A stretch of DNA of 64,000 nucleotides from Saccharothrix syringae (GCF_009498035.1 NZ_CP034550.1:744001-808000); one strand, 5' to 3'. Positions 37,093 through 49,670 are shown, numbered from the stretch's first letter. The notes: generated by a model not told the origin, from the sequence alone. A program made the numbers and translations.

Positions 37093-38244
37093 ATGACGGA
37101 CAGCGGTCACCACGGTTTCGCGACCAGGGCCATCCACGCCGGGCAGGACCCCGACCCGACGACGGGCTCGGTCATCGTGCCGATCCACGCCACCTCGACC
37201 TACGCGCAGGACGGCGTGGGCGGCCTGCGCGGGGGCTTCGAGTACTCCCGCACCGGCAACCCGACGCGCACCGCGCTGGAGCAGTGCCTCGCGGCGCTGG
37301 AGGGCGGGCGGCACGGGCGGGCGTTCGCCTCCGGCATGGGCGCGACCGACACGGCCCTGCGGGCGCTGTGCCGGCCCGGTGACCACGTGGTCATCCCGAA
37401 CGACGCCTACGGCGGCACGTTCCGGCTGATCGACAAGGTGCTGTCGCACTGGGGCGTGGAGCACACGCCGGTGGCGCTGTCGGACGTGGCCGCGGTGCGC
37501 GCGGCGATCCGGCCGAACACCAAGGTGGTGTGGGTCGAGTCGCCGACCAACCCGCTGCTGAACATCGCCGACATCGCGGCGCTGGCCGAGGTGGCGCGGT
37601 CGGCGGGCGCGCGGCTGGTCGTGGACAACACCTTCGCCTCGCCCTACCTGCAGAACCCGCTGGAGCTGGGCGCGGACGTGGTGCTGCACTCGACCACCAA
37701 GTACGTCGGCGGGCACTCCGACGTGGTCGGTGGCGCGCTGGTCACCTCGGACGACGAGCTGGACGCGGCGTTCGGGTTCCTCCAGAACGGGGCGGGCGCC
37801 GTGCCCGGGCCGTTCGACGCGTGGCTGACGCTGCGCGGGCTGAAGACCCTCGAAGTGCGCATGGAGAAGCACTCGGACAACGCGGAGAAGGTCGCCGAGG
37901 CCCTGCTGCGGCACCCGAGGGTCACCCGCGTGCTCTACCCGGGCCTGCCCGACCACCCCGGCCACGACGTGGCGGCCAAGCAGATGCGCCGGTTCGGCGG
38001 GATGATCTCGTTCACCGTCGAGGGCGGCGAGGAGGCGGCCCTGCGCGTCTGCTCGCGCACCCGCCTGTTCACCCTGGCCGAGTCGCTGGGCGGCGTGGAG
38101 TCCCTGATCGAGCACCCCGGCCGCATGACCCACGCCAGCACCGCCGGCTCCCTGCTCCAGGTCCCCGCCGACCTGATCCGCCTGTCCGTCGGCATCGAGT
38201 CACCCGACGACCTGATCACCGACCTCCAGTCCGCCCTCTCCTAA
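37093..38244 (+). CDS. metB: Cystathionine gamma-synthase/lyase
   Basis: 383 residues, PLP fold type I. Forms cystathionine from an activated homoserine and cysteine, or splits it; with cbs nearby both directions of transsulfuration are possible. PLP lysine K203 in HSTTKYVGGHSD; YSRTGNPTRTALE near the N-terminus; SLGGVESLIEHPGRMTHAS near the C-terminus. ATG 37093 immediately downstream of the terminator, so it has its own promoter. Synteny with Rv1079. Confidence 0.95.
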   Translation: MTDSGHHGFATRAIHAGQDPDPTTGSVIVPIHATSTYAQDGVGGLRGGFEYSRTGNPTRTALEQCLAALEGGRHGRAFASGMGATDTALRALCRPGDHVVIPNDAYGGTFRLIDKVLSHWGVEHTPVALSDVAAVRAAIRPNTKVVWVESPTNPLLNIADIAALAEVARSAGARLVVDNTFASPYLQNPLELGADVVLHSTTKYVGGHSDVVGGALVTSDDELDAAFGFLQNGAGAVPGPFDAWLTLRGLKTLEVRMEKHSDNAEKVAEALLRHPRVTRVLYPGLPDHPGHDVAAKQMRRFGGMISFTVEGGEEAALRVCSRTRLFTLAESLGGVESLIEHPGRMTHASTAGSLLQVPADLIRLSVGIESPDDLITDLQSALS

Positions 38245-38254
38245 CCCCCTTCCC

Positions 38255-38506
38255 GCGCGTGTCCTCCACTCGGACACCGCGTGTCCTCCACCCAGACCGC
38301 GCGAGTCGAACCTCCAGACCCGTCGTGTCGAACCTCCAGACCCCGCGAGTCGAACCTCCAGGACCCCCGAGTTCCACGTTCGCGCCCCGGCCCGGGGTGC
38401 GTGAACGTGGAACTCGGGGGTCTTGAGCGTTCGACACGACGGTCCCGAACGTTCGACTCGCGGTGCCGGAGTGGAGGACACGCGGTGCCGGAGTGGAGGA
38501 CACGCC
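38255..38506. repeat. Palindromic mosaic of ~20-22 bp modules
   Basis: The left half has two CGCGTGTCCTCC units, three units of GCGAGTCGAACCTCC type and one CCCCCGAGTTCCACGTTC. The right half repeats these types in inverse order and orientation. The innermost arms (38364-38381 and 38403-38420) are a perfect 18-bp inverted repeat around CCCCGGCCCGGGG. The array ends 4 nt before the DUF2277 stop, between convergent genes. Confidence 0.9.
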
Positions 38507-38510
38507 GGGG

Positions 38511-38783
38511 TCAGCGGGGGCCGTAGCGGGCGGCGGCGCGTTCCTTGGCCTTGGCGGCCTCCACCTCGCGGTCGCGTGGCGGGGCCTTGGTGACCAGGGC
38601 GTCCAGGAGGGTGCGGGTCGCCGCGGTGACCGCCTCGACCGCGGCGTCGAACGCCTCCTGGTTCACCGCGGCCGGGTGGGTGGAGCCGCTGACCTTGCGC
38701 ACGTACTGCACGGCCGCCGCGCGCACCTCGTCATCGGTGGCGGGCGGTTCGAAGTTGTGGAGCACCCTGATGTTGCGACACAT
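38511..38783 (-). CDS. DUF2277 family protein
   Basis: 90 residues from ATG 38783. The family N-terminus MCRNIRVLHNFEPPATDDEV is unmistakable, followed by AAVQYVRKVSGSTHPAAVNQ and a helical C-terminus rich in Lys/Glu/Arg. The conserved Cys2 and His9 could bind metal (inference). Function unknown. Downstream, the modular repeat touches its stop codon. Confidence 0.9.
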   Translation of the reverse strand: MCRNIRVLHNFEPPATDDEVRAAAVQYVRKVSGSTHPAAVNQEAFDAAVEAVTAATRTLLDALVTKAPPRDREVEAAKAKERAAARYGPR

Positions 38784-38839
38784 GGCCCCACTATCGCCCA
38801 ACGGCGGCCCGGCGCACGCGTTTCCGCCGAAACGGCAGG

Positions 38840-39073
38840 TCAGGGCTTGACGTCGTACCGCGCGTTGTCCACCCGCGCCGGCTCGGCGGGCAGCTCCTGC
38901 CCGTCCACGCAACCGCCCACGAACTCCACCGCGCCGTCGCGGACCACGAACCGGCCGGTCTCCGCGCACCCCGCGTGAGCCACGGTGAAGAAGGCCGCGC
39001 CCGTCAACGCCGCGGCCGTGGCCACCGCTCCGACCAGCGGGAGCACCGCGGTGACCCGTACCGCGAGCGCCAT
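38840..39073 (-). CDS. Small secreted or membrane protein, unknown
   Basis: 77 residues from ATG 39073 with GGAGG 6 nt upstream. A hydrophobic N-terminus (ALAVRVTAVLPLVGAVATAAALTGAAFF) acts as signal or anchor. A short hydrophilic part with two Cys (AGCAETGRF, VGGCVDGQ) may form a disulfide. No family recognised. It lies between DUF2277 and HPPD on the same strand. Moderate confidence because it is short, but ribosome site and signal agree. Confidence 0.65.
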   Translation of the reverse strand: MALAVRVTAVLPLVGAVATAAALTGAAFFTVAHAGCAETGRFVVRDGAVEFVGGCVDGQELPAEPARVDNARYDVKP

Positions 39074-39169
39074 GCCACCCTCCAGGTCAATGCCGTGTGA
39101 AGATACCCCCGCACCGAGAGTACCGGTCCCGGCACACCCGGCGGGCATCCTCAGCGTTCCGACAGGAAA

Positions 39170-39199
39170 GGGCCGGCCCGGGGGTGCCCGGACCGGCCC
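39170..39199 (-). terminator. Hairpin downstream of hppD
   Basis: Stem GGGCCGG-C-CCGGG / CCCGG-A-CCGGCCC, 12 pairs with one mismatch, 16 nt beyond the hppD stop. Confidence 0.65.
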
Positions 39200-39214
39200 G
39201 TTGCCGACTCAACG

Positions 39215-40974
<1,760 letters not shown>

Positions 40975-40998
<24 letters not shown>

Positions 40999-41058
40999 GC
41001 GTTCGACACGACGGGGCTGGAGGTTCGACTCGCGGGTGCTGAGCGCATGACACGCGCG
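40975..41058. repeat. Modular repeat array overlapping the Lrp-gene end
   Basis: Four modules: GAACGTGGAACTCGGGGG, GAGCGTTCGACACGACGG, GGAGGTTCGACTCGCGGG and GAGCGCATGACACGCG. The first 40 nt are identical to 38403-38442. The array lies between convergent lrp-type and greA genes and contributes the lrp stop codon. Confidence 0.9.
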
Positions 41059-41080
41059 GAGGGAGTGGGGCGGGCATGGA

Positions 41081-41115
41081 GAGGGGCGGCCACCTCCGCG
41101 TGGTGGCCGCCCCTC
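41081..41115. terminator. Bidirectional terminator between lrp-type gene and greA
   Basis: A perfect 14-bp stem, GAGGGGCGGCCACC and its complement, with a 7-nt loop, sits 14 nt from the greA stop. Confidence 0.85.
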
Positions 41116-41128
41116 TTCGAGCACGTGG

Positions 41129-41617
41129 TCAGCCGGAGTAGGGCACGGCCTTGATCAGCGTCACCTTCATCGTGCTGCCGTTGGGCAGCTCGTACTCCCG
41201 CGTCTCGCCTTCCTTCGCGCCGAGCAGCGCCTTGCCCAGCGGGGACGAGGGGGAGTAGACCTCCAGGGCGCCGTGCGCGCCCTCTTCGCGCGTCGCGAGC
41301 AGGAACTCCTCGGTCTCGTCGTCCCCTTCGTAACGCACGGTGAGCACCATGCCGGGCGCCGCGACTCCGTTCACCGTAGGCGCTTCGCCCACCTTGGCGA
41401 CCCGCAGCAGCTCCTGGAGCTGCCGGATGCGGGCCTCCTGCTTGCCCTGCTCCTCGCGGGCCGCGTGGTACCCGCCGTTCTCGCGGAGGTCGCCCTCCTC
41501 ACGACGGGCGTTGATCTCCGCGGCGATGACCGGGCGGTTCTCGATCATCTCGTCCAGCTCAGCCTTGAGCCGGTCGTAGGCCTCCTGGGTCAGCCAGGTC
41601 ACCTCAGTGTCGCTCAC
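41129..41617 (-). CDS. greA: Transcription elongation factor GreA
   Basis: 162 residues from GTG 41617 ([21 protein letters not shown]), chosen because mycobacterial GreA starts at the same place; a GTG 6 nt upstream is possible. N-terminal coiled coil with the catalytic acidic tip ([24 protein letters not shown]) stimulates RNA cleavage by backtracked RNA polymerase. C-terminal domain has [18 protein letters not shown]. Synteny with Rv1080c. Confidence 0.96.
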   Translation of the reverse strand: MSDTEVTWLTQEAYDRLKAELDEMIENRPVIAAEINARREEGDLRENGGYHAAREEQGKQEARIRQLQELLRVAKVGEAPTVNGVAAPGMVLTVRYEGDDETEEFLLATREEGAHGALEVYSPSSPLGKALLGAKEGETREYELPNGSTMKVTLIKAVPYSG

Positions 41618-41808
41618 GGTCACCAACTCCTCGTCTTGCTCCAGGCCCACGGGTGGGCTGGCAGTTCCCGGGCGCGCCGGCCCGGAACGGAAAAACACGG
41701 CCCGCGCCGGGGCCGTGCTGAAAGGCCAGAGTAACACGACCACAACGTTCAGCTACGCCGTTTTGTTCCGGAACGGGCGGGTAAACCCGCAGATCACCCG
41801 CTTGGCCG

Positions 41809-42219
41809 CTACCTCGTGGACAGGTACTGCGGAACCTGATAAGAGCACCCGAAGACCTCTCCGGTCACGGGCGGTTTCGAAGTCTTCAACACCGTCGTCT
41901 CCCGCACGGTGTCGGCGCCGGCGGGCACCAGGACCTCGCGCCGGCCCGCCTCGTCGCCGTCACCGGAGCGTGCCCGGACGATGCACACGACGGGTCGCTC
42001 CGGGGTCTGCCGGACCACCTCGAAGGTGATCTCCACGGTGGCGTCGTCCACCACCTGGAACGCCGTCTGCTTCGCCTCCACGGGCTGCGTGCCGAGGTTC
42101 CGGTAACCGATCCAGGCGACCAGGGCGCCGACGAGGACCGCGATCACGGCGAGTGACCAGCGGGCCCACCCGGGCGCGGGGCGGCGGGTCTTGCCGTACC
42201 GACCTTCCGGCAGTGCCAC
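41809..42219 (-). CDS. DUF4307 membrane protein
   Basis: 136 residues from GTG 42219 ([21 protein letters not shown]). One membrane helix (about 22-42, [19 protein letters not shown]), then an extracytoplasmic beta-rich domain with Cys in [11 protein letters not shown] and [11 protein letters not shown] that could pair. It matches Rv1081c in position and layout. Function unknown. Divergent from mca. Confidence 0.88.
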   Translation of the reverse strand: MALPEGRYGKTRRPAPGWARWSLAVIAVLVGALVAWIGYRNLGTQPVEAKQTAFQVVDDATVEITFEVVRQTPERPVVCIVRARSGDGDEAGRREVLVPAGADTVRETTVLKTSKPPVTGEVFGCSYQVPQYLSTR

Positions 42220-42331
42220 TTGCCAACGCCTTCCTGCCCGTGGGGAACAATGGCCGCGCACGACCGCGTTGAGTGTCGCAGGGGGGCGATCGGCCCCGGT
42301 CGGCAGGTCCAAGAGGAGGAGCACCACCGTC

Positions 42332-43213
42332 ATGGTTGAGAAGCTGCGCCTGATGGCGGTGCACGCGCACCCCGACGACGAGTCGAGCAAGGGCGCGGCC
42401 ACGATGGCCCGCTACGTCGCCGAGGGCCACGAGGTCATGGTCGTCACCTGCACGGGGGGCGAGGCGGGGAGCATCCTGAACCCGGCCATGGACCGCCCCG
42501 AGGTGCTGGCGAACATGGCGGAGATCCGCCGCGAGGAAATGGCTCGCGCCGCGAAGATCCTGGGTGTGCGGCACCGCTGGCTGGGGTTCGTCGACTCCGG
42601 CCTGCCCGAGGGCGACCCGCTGCCCCCGCTGCCGGAGGGCTGCTTCGCCCTGGTGCCCCTGGAGGAGTCCACCCCGCCGCTGGTCCAGGCGATCCGGGAG
42701 TTCCGCCCGCACGTGATCGTCACCTACGACGAGAACGGCGGCTACCCGCACCCCGACCACATCCGCTGCCACGAGGTCTCGGTCGCCGCCTTCGACGCGG
42801 CCGGCGACCCCGAGCGCTACCCGGAGCTGGGCGAGCCGTGGCAGCCGCTCAAGCTCTACTACTCCCACGGCTTCTCCCGCGCGAAGCTGATGGCGTTCCA
42901 CGAGGCCCTGCTCGGCGCCGGCCTGGAGTCGCCGTACGCGGAGTGGCTGGCCGGCTGGGGCGAGGACCGCCCGGACGTGATGGAGCGCGTCACGACCCGC
43001 GTCGAGTGCGCCGAGTGGTTCCCGGTCCGCGACGAGGCCCTCAAGGCCCACGCCACCCAGATCGACCCGGAGAGCCGCTGGTTCGCCGTGCCGCTGGAGA
43101 TGCAGCGCGAGGTCTGGCCGACCGAGGAGTACGAGCTGGCCAGGTCACTGGTCGACAGCACCCTGCCGGAGGACGACCTGTTCGCGGGCGTCCGGGAGAA
43201 GGTGACCGCGTGA
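42332..43213 (+). CDS. mca: Mycothiol S-conjugate amidase
   Basis: 293 residues, zinc amidase of the LmbE/PIG-L fold that cleaves mycothiol conjugates to mercapturates and GlcN-inositol during detoxification. Zinc motifs [11 protein letters not shown] (11-17) and [13 protein letters not shown]-terminal [35 protein letters not shown] identifies Mca rather than the deacetylase MshB. GAGGAG precedes ATG 42332. It implies that the organism makes mycothiol. Confidence 0.95.
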   Translation: MVEKLRLMAVHAHPDDESSKGAATMARYVAEGHEVMVVTCTGGEAGSILNPAMDRPEVLANMAEIRREEMARAAKILGVRHRWLGFVDSGLPEGDPLPPLPEGCFALVPLEESTPPLVQAIREFRPHVIVTYDENGGYPHPDHIRCHEVSVAAFDAAGDPERYPELGEPWQPLKLYYSHGFSRAKLMAFHEALLGAGLESPYAEWLAGWGEDRPDVMERVTTRVECAEWFPVRDEALKAHATQIDPESRWFAVPLEMQREVWPTEEYELARSLVDSTLPEDDLFAGVREKVTA

Positions 43214-43470
43214 CACCCCTCGCCCCGATCCCCCTGGAGCGGACCACGGCGCTGGTGGTGGCCCGGCAGCCGTCGACCGACAAGGACCCGGGCGGGCAGC
43301 AGGAGGACTTCGGCAAGTCCTCGCCGCTGGGCCTGCTGCTGCTCGTGGTGTTCTTCATCGCGGTGTTCTTCCTGGTCAAGTCGATGACCAAGCACCTCAA
43401 GCGGGTGCCGGCGTCGTTCGACACCGAGGAGACGGCCGAGGGGGACGGCAAGGCCGCCAAGAAGGAGTGA
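43210..43470 (+). CDS. Small membrane protein linked to mca
   Basis: 86 residues from GTG 43210, overlapping the mca stop (GTGA). One membrane helix (about 43-61, [18 protein letters not shown]) followed by a basic-acidic cytoplasmic tail ([26 protein letters not shown]). Corresponds to Rv1083 by position. Function unknown; coupling to mca suggests a related role. Confidence 0.85.
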   Translation: MTPLAPIPLERTTALVVARQPSTDKDPGGQQEDFGKSSPLGLLLLVVFFIAVFFLVKSMTKHLKRVPASFDTEETAEGDGKAAKKE

Positions 43471-43478
43471 GCGGGTTC

Positions 43479-43499
43479 CCCGGTCCACAGTGGACCGGG
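43479..43499. terminator. Hairpin with the GTCCACAGTGGAC palindrome
   Basis: CCCGGTCCA-CAG-TGGACCGGG, a 9-bp stem 8 nt after the small membrane protein gene. It contains a 13-mer that also occurs, inverted, in two coding regions of the window. Confidence 0.55.
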
Positions 43500-43534
43500 A
43501 GGTCGCCGCGGCCGGTGCGCACTACCGTGGGTGC

Positions 43535-45580
<2,046 letters not shown>

Positions 45581-45655
45581 CGAACCGGGCTCGACAACGC
45601 GCGTTACCGGCGTAGCGTCCGCATCGACGTAATCGTGTAATCAAGGTGGTGTGAG

Positions 45656-46204
45656 ATGCGACGTGCGTGGGCACACCGGGCGCAGGCGGACCAGCCCCCG
45701 GCGGACGACGCGGCGGCCTGGTTCGCGGGCCGGCTGCCGGACGGGTGGTTCACCGAGAACCCCGTGGTGACGGTGGACCGCGAGGAGATCGTGGTCGTGG
45801 GCACGCTGCCCCCGCTGGAGGGCGAGTTCGCCGACGACGCCGAGCGCGCGGCGGCCGAGGCGGGCCGGATCAGCCGGTTCCGGGAGCAGACCAGGGACGA
45901 GCGGATCGGCATCGCCCGCCAGGCCGAGCACCGCTACCAGCGCAAGGTCGCCTGGGGCGCCCGGCTCGGCGGCACCGAGGAGCTGTTCACCACGCTGTCG
46001 GTGCCGGTGATGACGCGGCTGCGGCAGCCCGAGCGCAAGGTGCTCGACACCCTGGTCGCGGCGGGCGTGGCGCGGTCGCGGTCGGAGGCGCTGGCGTGGG
46101 CGGTGCGGCTGGTCGGCGAGCACGCCGACGCGTGGCTGACCGAGCTGCGCGAGGCGATGACCAAGGTCGACGACCTGCGGCGGCAGGGCCCCGACCTCGG
46201 GTAG
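45656..46204 (+). CDS. Conserved hypothetical protein
   Basis: 182 residues, no signal or membrane helix. The N-terminus (AAAWFAGRLPDGWFTENPVVTVDREEIVVVGTLPP) looks like a small alpha/beta domain. A basic helical middle is followed by a C-terminal segment (RKVLDTLVAAGVARSRSEALAWAVRLV) with ribbon-helix-helix-like character. AAGGTGGTG lies before ATG 45656. I cannot name the family; a DNA-binding role would be a guess. Confidence 0.72.
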   Translation: MRRAWAHRAQADQPPADDAAAWFAGRLPDGWFTENPVVTVDREEIVVVGTLPPLEGEFADDAERAAAEAGRISRFREQTRDERIGIARQAEHRYQRKVAWGARLGGTEELFTTLSVPVMTRLRQPERKVLDTLVAAGVARSRSEALAWAVRLVGEHADAWLTELREAMTKVDDLRRQGPDLG

Positions 46205-46217
46205 CGTCGGGACCGGG

Positions 46218-47219
46218 GTGATCACCTTGGTCGAGGTGGAGTCGTACGACCTGACCTGGCGGCTGGACCCGGCGGCGGAGGGCGTGCGCAACCGCACCAC
46301 GCTGCGGTTCCGGGGCGAACCCGGGCCGGTGGAGGTGTGCGGCGACCTGCTCGCCCCGCCGCGCCGGGAGCCCGGCGCGCTGCGGGTGGAGGCGCTGCTG
46401 CCGTACACCGGTCTGGGCTTCCGCCGCGTGACCGACCCCGCCGACGGCCAGGTCTACCTCTGTACGACGACCCACCCGCACGGCGCGCCGCAGGTCGTGC
46501 CCCACTTCGCGGGCCGGCCGCAGCGCGCGCCCGCGACGGTGGCGGCGGTCGTGCCCGCCTCGTGGAAGTGCCTGGCCAACGGGCTGCCCGTGGTCGCGGA
46601 GGGCGAGGTCCGCACCTTCGCGCCCACGGCCCCGGTCTCGCCCGCCTGGCTGTCGGTGGCGGCCGGGCCGTTCGTCGAGGTCGCCGGGGCGGTGCACGTG
46701 CCGCGCTCGGCGGCCGGCACCCCGGTGGCCGACCGGGTGGCCGACCTGGTGGCCCGCGCGATCGCGTTCTTCTCCGACCTGCTGGTGTCCCACCCGTACC
46801 CGAAGTGCGAGCTGGTGTTCGTGCCCGGCCTGCGGTCCCTGGCGCTGTCGACGCAGGGTCTGGTCCTGGTCGACCTCGGCGCGCTGGAGCGCTTCGCCGA
46901 CCCGCGCCACGCGGTGACCGCGATCGGCCACGAGGTCGCGCACGCGTGGTCCGGCAACCTGGTCGACGGCGACCCCTGGCTGGTCGAGGGCCTGGCCGTG
47001 TACCTGAGCAGGCTGTTCGCCGAGACCGAGTTCCCCGGCGGGGTCTGGGACGACCCGCCGCCACCCGACCGCCCCTACCGGCCGCACCTGGACCGGGTGC
47101 TCGCCGTCGAGGCCAGGATCGGCCGGGACGCCCTGCTGCGCGGCCTGCGGGCGGTGTTCACCGACTTCGCCCACGGCCACGCCGCGGCGGCCGAGTTCGA
47201 GGCCCGCTGGGCGGCCTAG
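46218..47219 (+). CDS. M1-like zinc metallopeptidase, short form
   Basis: 333 residues against about 450-850 for typical M1 aminopeptidases. N-terminal beta domain (1-140) lacks the usual length; the thermolysin-like core has HEVAH (238-242) and the third ligand E257 in WLVEGLAVY. The substrate loop GAMEN is replaced by STQGLVLVD, so N-terminal peptide recognition may be lost or changed. GTG start 14 nt after the previous gene. Its TAG overlaps the convergent gene's TAG in CTAG. Confidence 0.82.
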   Translation: MITLVEVESYDLTWRLDPAAEGVRNRTTLRFRGEPGPVEVCGDLLAPPRREPGALRVEALLPYTGLGFRRVTDPADGQVYLCTTTHPHGAPQVVPHFAGRPQRAPATVAAVVPASWKCLANGLPVVAEGEVRTFAPTAPVSPAWLSVAAGPFVEVAGAVHVPRSAAGTPVADRVADLVARAIAFFSDLLVSHPYPKCELVFVPGLRSLALSTQGLVLVDLGALERFADPRHAVTAIGHEVAHAWSGNLVDGDPWLVEGLAVYLSRLFAETEFPGGVWDDPPPPDRPYRPHLDRVLAVEARIGRDALLRGLRAVFTDFAHGHAAAAEFEARWAA

Positions 47220-47560
47220 ACCTCGCCGGTGGTCACCTGGTGGACGTCCACCAGGAACTCGGTGCGCCCGCCGACCGCCTCGATGCCCCACGGCAGCCGG
47301 GTCGAGACGGTCAGCACCTCCGTGCCGTCGTCCAACCGCCCCCGGCCGACGACCTCGCAGGCCACCTGCACGTCGACGGGGTAGGCGGTGTTGCCGCGCA
47401 GGCGCCCCTCGTCGTCGAACACCAGCGGCTTGTCGAACAGGCTCCACACCACGCCGTGGGCGTCGGTGAGCTGCACCTCGACCCACCCGGGGAACGGCTC
47501 GTCGCTGACCCACCGCACGGCCCGGCCCGTGACGAAGGTCGCGTGCGCGGGCGCGGTCAC
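47216..47560 (-). CDS. Hypothetical protein downstream of hemolysin III gene
   Basis: 114 residues from GTG 47560, overlapping the hemolysin III stop (GTGA). Predicted beta-rich soluble protein (ATFVTGRAVRWVSDEPFPGWVEVQLTDAHGVVW...RTEFLVDVHQV). No family recognised; the fold reminds of small immunity-type or Imm-like beta proteins, but that is weak. Translational coupling suggests it belongs with the membrane protein upstream. Confidence 0.72.
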   Translation of the reverse strand: MTAPAHATFVTGRAVRWVSDEPFPGWVEVQLTDAHGVVWSLFDKPLVFDDEGRLRGNTAYPVDVQVACEVVGRGRLDDGTEVLTVSTRLPWGIEAVGGRTEFLVDVHQVTTGEV

Positions 47561-48234
47561 GCGTAGATCGCGAACCAGATGGCGATGTAGTGGCACAGCG
47601 CCGCCAGCACGGTCGCCGCGTGGAAGAACTCGTGGTAGCCGAAGACCTGCGGCCACGGGTTGGGCCACCTCGTCGCGTAGAACACGGCGCCCGCGGTGTA
47701 GAGCAGGCCGCCCACCAGCAGCAGGACCAGGGCGCCCACGCCCACGTGGTGCAGCAGGTCCGGCAGCACGAACACCGCGACCCAGCCCAGGGCGATGTAG
47801 ATCGGCACGCCGAGCCACCGGGGCGCGTGCGGCCAGGCCAGCTTGAGCGTCACGCCGCACAGCGCGCCGACCCACACCACGGTGAGCACCACGTTGCCGG
47901 TGGACGGCGCCATCGCCAGCAGGGCGAACGGCGTGTAGGTGCCCGCGATGAACACGAAGATCATCGAGTGGTCCAGGCGCTTCATCCAGGTCCGCGCCCG
48001 CGCGCTCGTCCAGTTCACCCGGTGGTAGAGGGCGCTCACCCCGAACAGGCCGAGCACCGTCACCCCGTAGACGGACGTGGCGAGCGCGGCCTTGGCGGAC
48101 GCGGTGGTCGCGGCCAGGACGACGAGCGTCACGCCGGTCACCACGGACACGGCGAACGACCAGAGGTGGAGCCAGCCGCGCATACGCGGCCGCAGTGCGG
48201 GAGCCGGGGGCTGCGGGAGCGTCGACGTGGTCAC
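47557..48234 (-). CDS. Hemolysin III / PAQR family membrane protein
   Basis: 225 residues, seven membrane helices. Conserved PAQR metal-site residues: SALYHRVNW (His), RLDHSMIFVFIAGTYTPF (Asp/His) and HEFFHAATVLAALCHY (HxxxH). Family members are membrane zinc hydrolase-like proteins (ceramidase fold); the haemolysin name is historical. GTG 48234 start has only a weak ribosome site; ATG at MRGWLHLWSF, ~17 codons later, is an alternative. Corresponds to Rv1085c. Confidence 0.92.
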   Translation of the reverse strand: MTTSTLPQPPAPALRPRMRGWLHLWSFAVSVVTGVTLVVLAATTASAKAALATSVYGVTVLGLFGVSALYHRVNWTSARARTWMKRLDHSMIFVFIAGTYTPFALLAMAPSTGNVVLTVVWVGALCGVTLKLAWPHAPRWLGVPIYIALGWVAVFVLPDLLHHVGVGALVLLLVGGLLYTAGAVFYATRWPNPWPQVFGYHEFFHAATVLAALCHYIAIWFAIYA

Positions 48235-48315
48235 CCGCCCGAGGTTACGGGACCGTAAGTACGCCGGCACCACGCCACGGCGTGACCGCCCCCACGCGGC
48301 GTACGCTCTACCGGC

Positions 48316-49095
48316 GTGGGTCTCCGCGAACGGGTCAAGAACGTCCTCCTCAAGGGTTACGAGTACCGCCTCACCCGGTGGCTCGACGGCAGGCAACGGC
48401 CGCGGCACGTCGGCGTGGTGCTCGACGGCAACCGCCGCTGGGCCAAGGAGGCGGGCTTCACGGACGTGGCGCACGGCCACCGCGCCGGCGCCCGCAAGAT
48501 CCTGGAGCTGCTGAGCTGGTGCCGCGAGGCCGAGGTCGAGGTGGTCACGCTGTGGATGCTGTCCACGGACAACCTCGACCGACCGGCGGACGAGCTGGTG
48601 CCGCTGCTCGACATCATCGCCGACATCGTCGACGAGCTGGCCGAACCCGGCAACCCGTGGCGCATCCGGCACGTCGGCGCGCTCGACCTGCTGCCCACCG
48701 AGACCGCCGCCCGCCTGTCCGCCGCGTCGCTGCGCACCCGTTCCCGCACCGGCCTGGAGGTCAACGTCGCGGTGGGCTACGGCGGCCGGCAGGAGATCGC
48801 CGACGCGGTCCGCAAGCTGCTGCTGGAGCACGCCGAGTCCGGCGGCACGATCGAGGAGCTGGCCGAGGTCCTGGACGTCGACCACATCGCCGAGCACCTC
48901 TACACCTCCGGCCAGCCCGACCCCGACCTGCTCATCCGCACCTCGGGCGAGCAGCGGCTGTCCGGGTTCATGCTGTGGCAGTCGGCCCACTCGGAGTTCT
49001 GGTTCTGCGAGGCGTACTGGCCGGAGTTCCGCCGCACCGACTTCCTGCGCGCCCTGCGCGACTACGCGCTGCGCCACCGCCGCTTCGGTTCCTGA
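48316..49095 (+). CDS. Cis-prenyltransferase, short-chain (Z,E-FPP synthase type)
   Basis: 259 residues of the undecaprenyl-diphosphate synthase family. Substrate motif VVLDGNRRWAKEAG with catalytic Asp, then DNLDRPADEL, VNVAVGYGGRQEI, and LLIRTSGEQRLSGFMLWQSAHSEFWF. By position and length it corresponds to Rv1086, which makes short (2Z,6E)-farnesyl diphosphate for decaprenyl phosphate synthesis; a full-length UppS activity cannot be excluded from sequence. GTG 48316. Peripheral membrane or cytosolic. Confidence 0.92.
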   Translation: MGLRERVKNVLLKGYEYRLTRWLDGRQRPRHVGVVLDGNRRWAKEAGFTDVAHGHRAGARKILELLSWCREAEVEVVTLWMLSTDNLDRPADELVPLLDIIADIVDELAEPGNPWRIRHVGALDLLPTETAARLSAASLRTRSRTGLEVNVAVGYGGRQEIADAVRKLLLEHAESGGTIEELAEVLDVDHIAEHLYTSGQPDPDLLIRTSGEQRLSGFMLWQSAHSEFWFCEAYWPEFRRTDFLRALRDYALRHRRFGS

Positions 49096-49124
49096 CGGTC
49101 CGGCGGGGGATTCGCGGAAACGCC

Positions 49125-49158
49125 GGAGGGCGGCACCCCCGGGGGAGTGCCGCCCTCC
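49125..49158 (+). terminator. Terminator after cis-prenyltransferase gene
   Basis: A 12-bp perfect stem GGAGGGCGGCAC/GTGCCGCCCTCC whose loop CCCCGGGGGA can pair further. It also faces the convergent rodlin-like gene. Confidence 0.8.
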
Positions 49159-49190
49159 GCGACTTCAACGCGGGTCGATCGACCGAGGAC

Positions 49191-49520
49191 TCAGTCGTCG
49201 CCGTTCTCGTCGTTGTCGTCGTTGTCGGTGTTGATGCAGTAGCTCTCGTCGTTCTGCGCCAGGATCGGGACGGCGATGACGTTGACCTCGATCTCGCAGA
49301 CGTTGAGGTTGCTCAGCAGGTCGGAGTCACCCGCGAAGTTCACCAGGCCGAACTGGTCGGCGATCTCGCCCTCCTCGCCCTCCTCGTAGTAGGAGTTGAG
49401 CTCGCCGATCGCGGTGTTGCTGCCCCAGTCACCGTCGTGACCCGGGGACGCGAAGGCCGGGGAGCCCAGCATCACGAGGCCGGCAGCGGCCATGGCGACG
49501 ACGCCTGCCTTCTTCAACAT
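49191..49520 (-). CDS. Rodlin-like secreted acidic protein 1
   Basis: 109 residues from ATG 49520 (MLKKAGVVAMAAAGLVMLGSPAFA signal peptide). The mature part is acidic and contains DQFGLVNFAGDSDLLSNLNVCEIEVNVIAVPI and a second Cys in NDESYCINTDNDD. The two-Cys, Asn/Val-rich pattern and QFGL...LLSNLN resemble rodlins, which organise chaplin fibres on aerial hyphae of actinomycetes; identification is by eye. It is paralogous to 50101-50490 and both share an upstream site. Confidence 0.75.
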   Translation of the reverse strand: MLKKAGVVAMAAAGLVMLGSPAFASPGHDGDWGSNTAIGELNSYYEEGEEGEIADQFGLVNFAGDSDLLSNLNVCEIEVNVIAVPILAQNDESYCINTDNDDNDENGDD

Positions 49521-49654
49521 GTGGAACACACTCCTCTGGTGGGATTTGTGGTGACCCCCGTAATCCCTGACGAGCATTCGGGGAATCAGGCGGCTCAGGC
49601 TGTGATGCCCTCGCAGCGATAATTTACCCGGTGCGGGCGGCGGTGCCAGTCCAC

Positions 49655-49670
49655 TGACACCATCGTGTGA
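49655..49670 (-). promoter_or_regulatory. Shared palindromic site upstream of rodlin-like gene 1
   Basis: TGACACCATCGTGTGA, centre about 140 bp before the start codon. 14 of 16 bases match the site at 50602-50617 upstream of the paralogue. Half-sites ACAC and GTGT are conserved in both. Confidence 0.6.

Noticed and set aside
38255..38506. Insertion sequence or MITE
   Set aside because: No transposase, no target duplication, and internal modular order rather than simple terminal inverted repeats.
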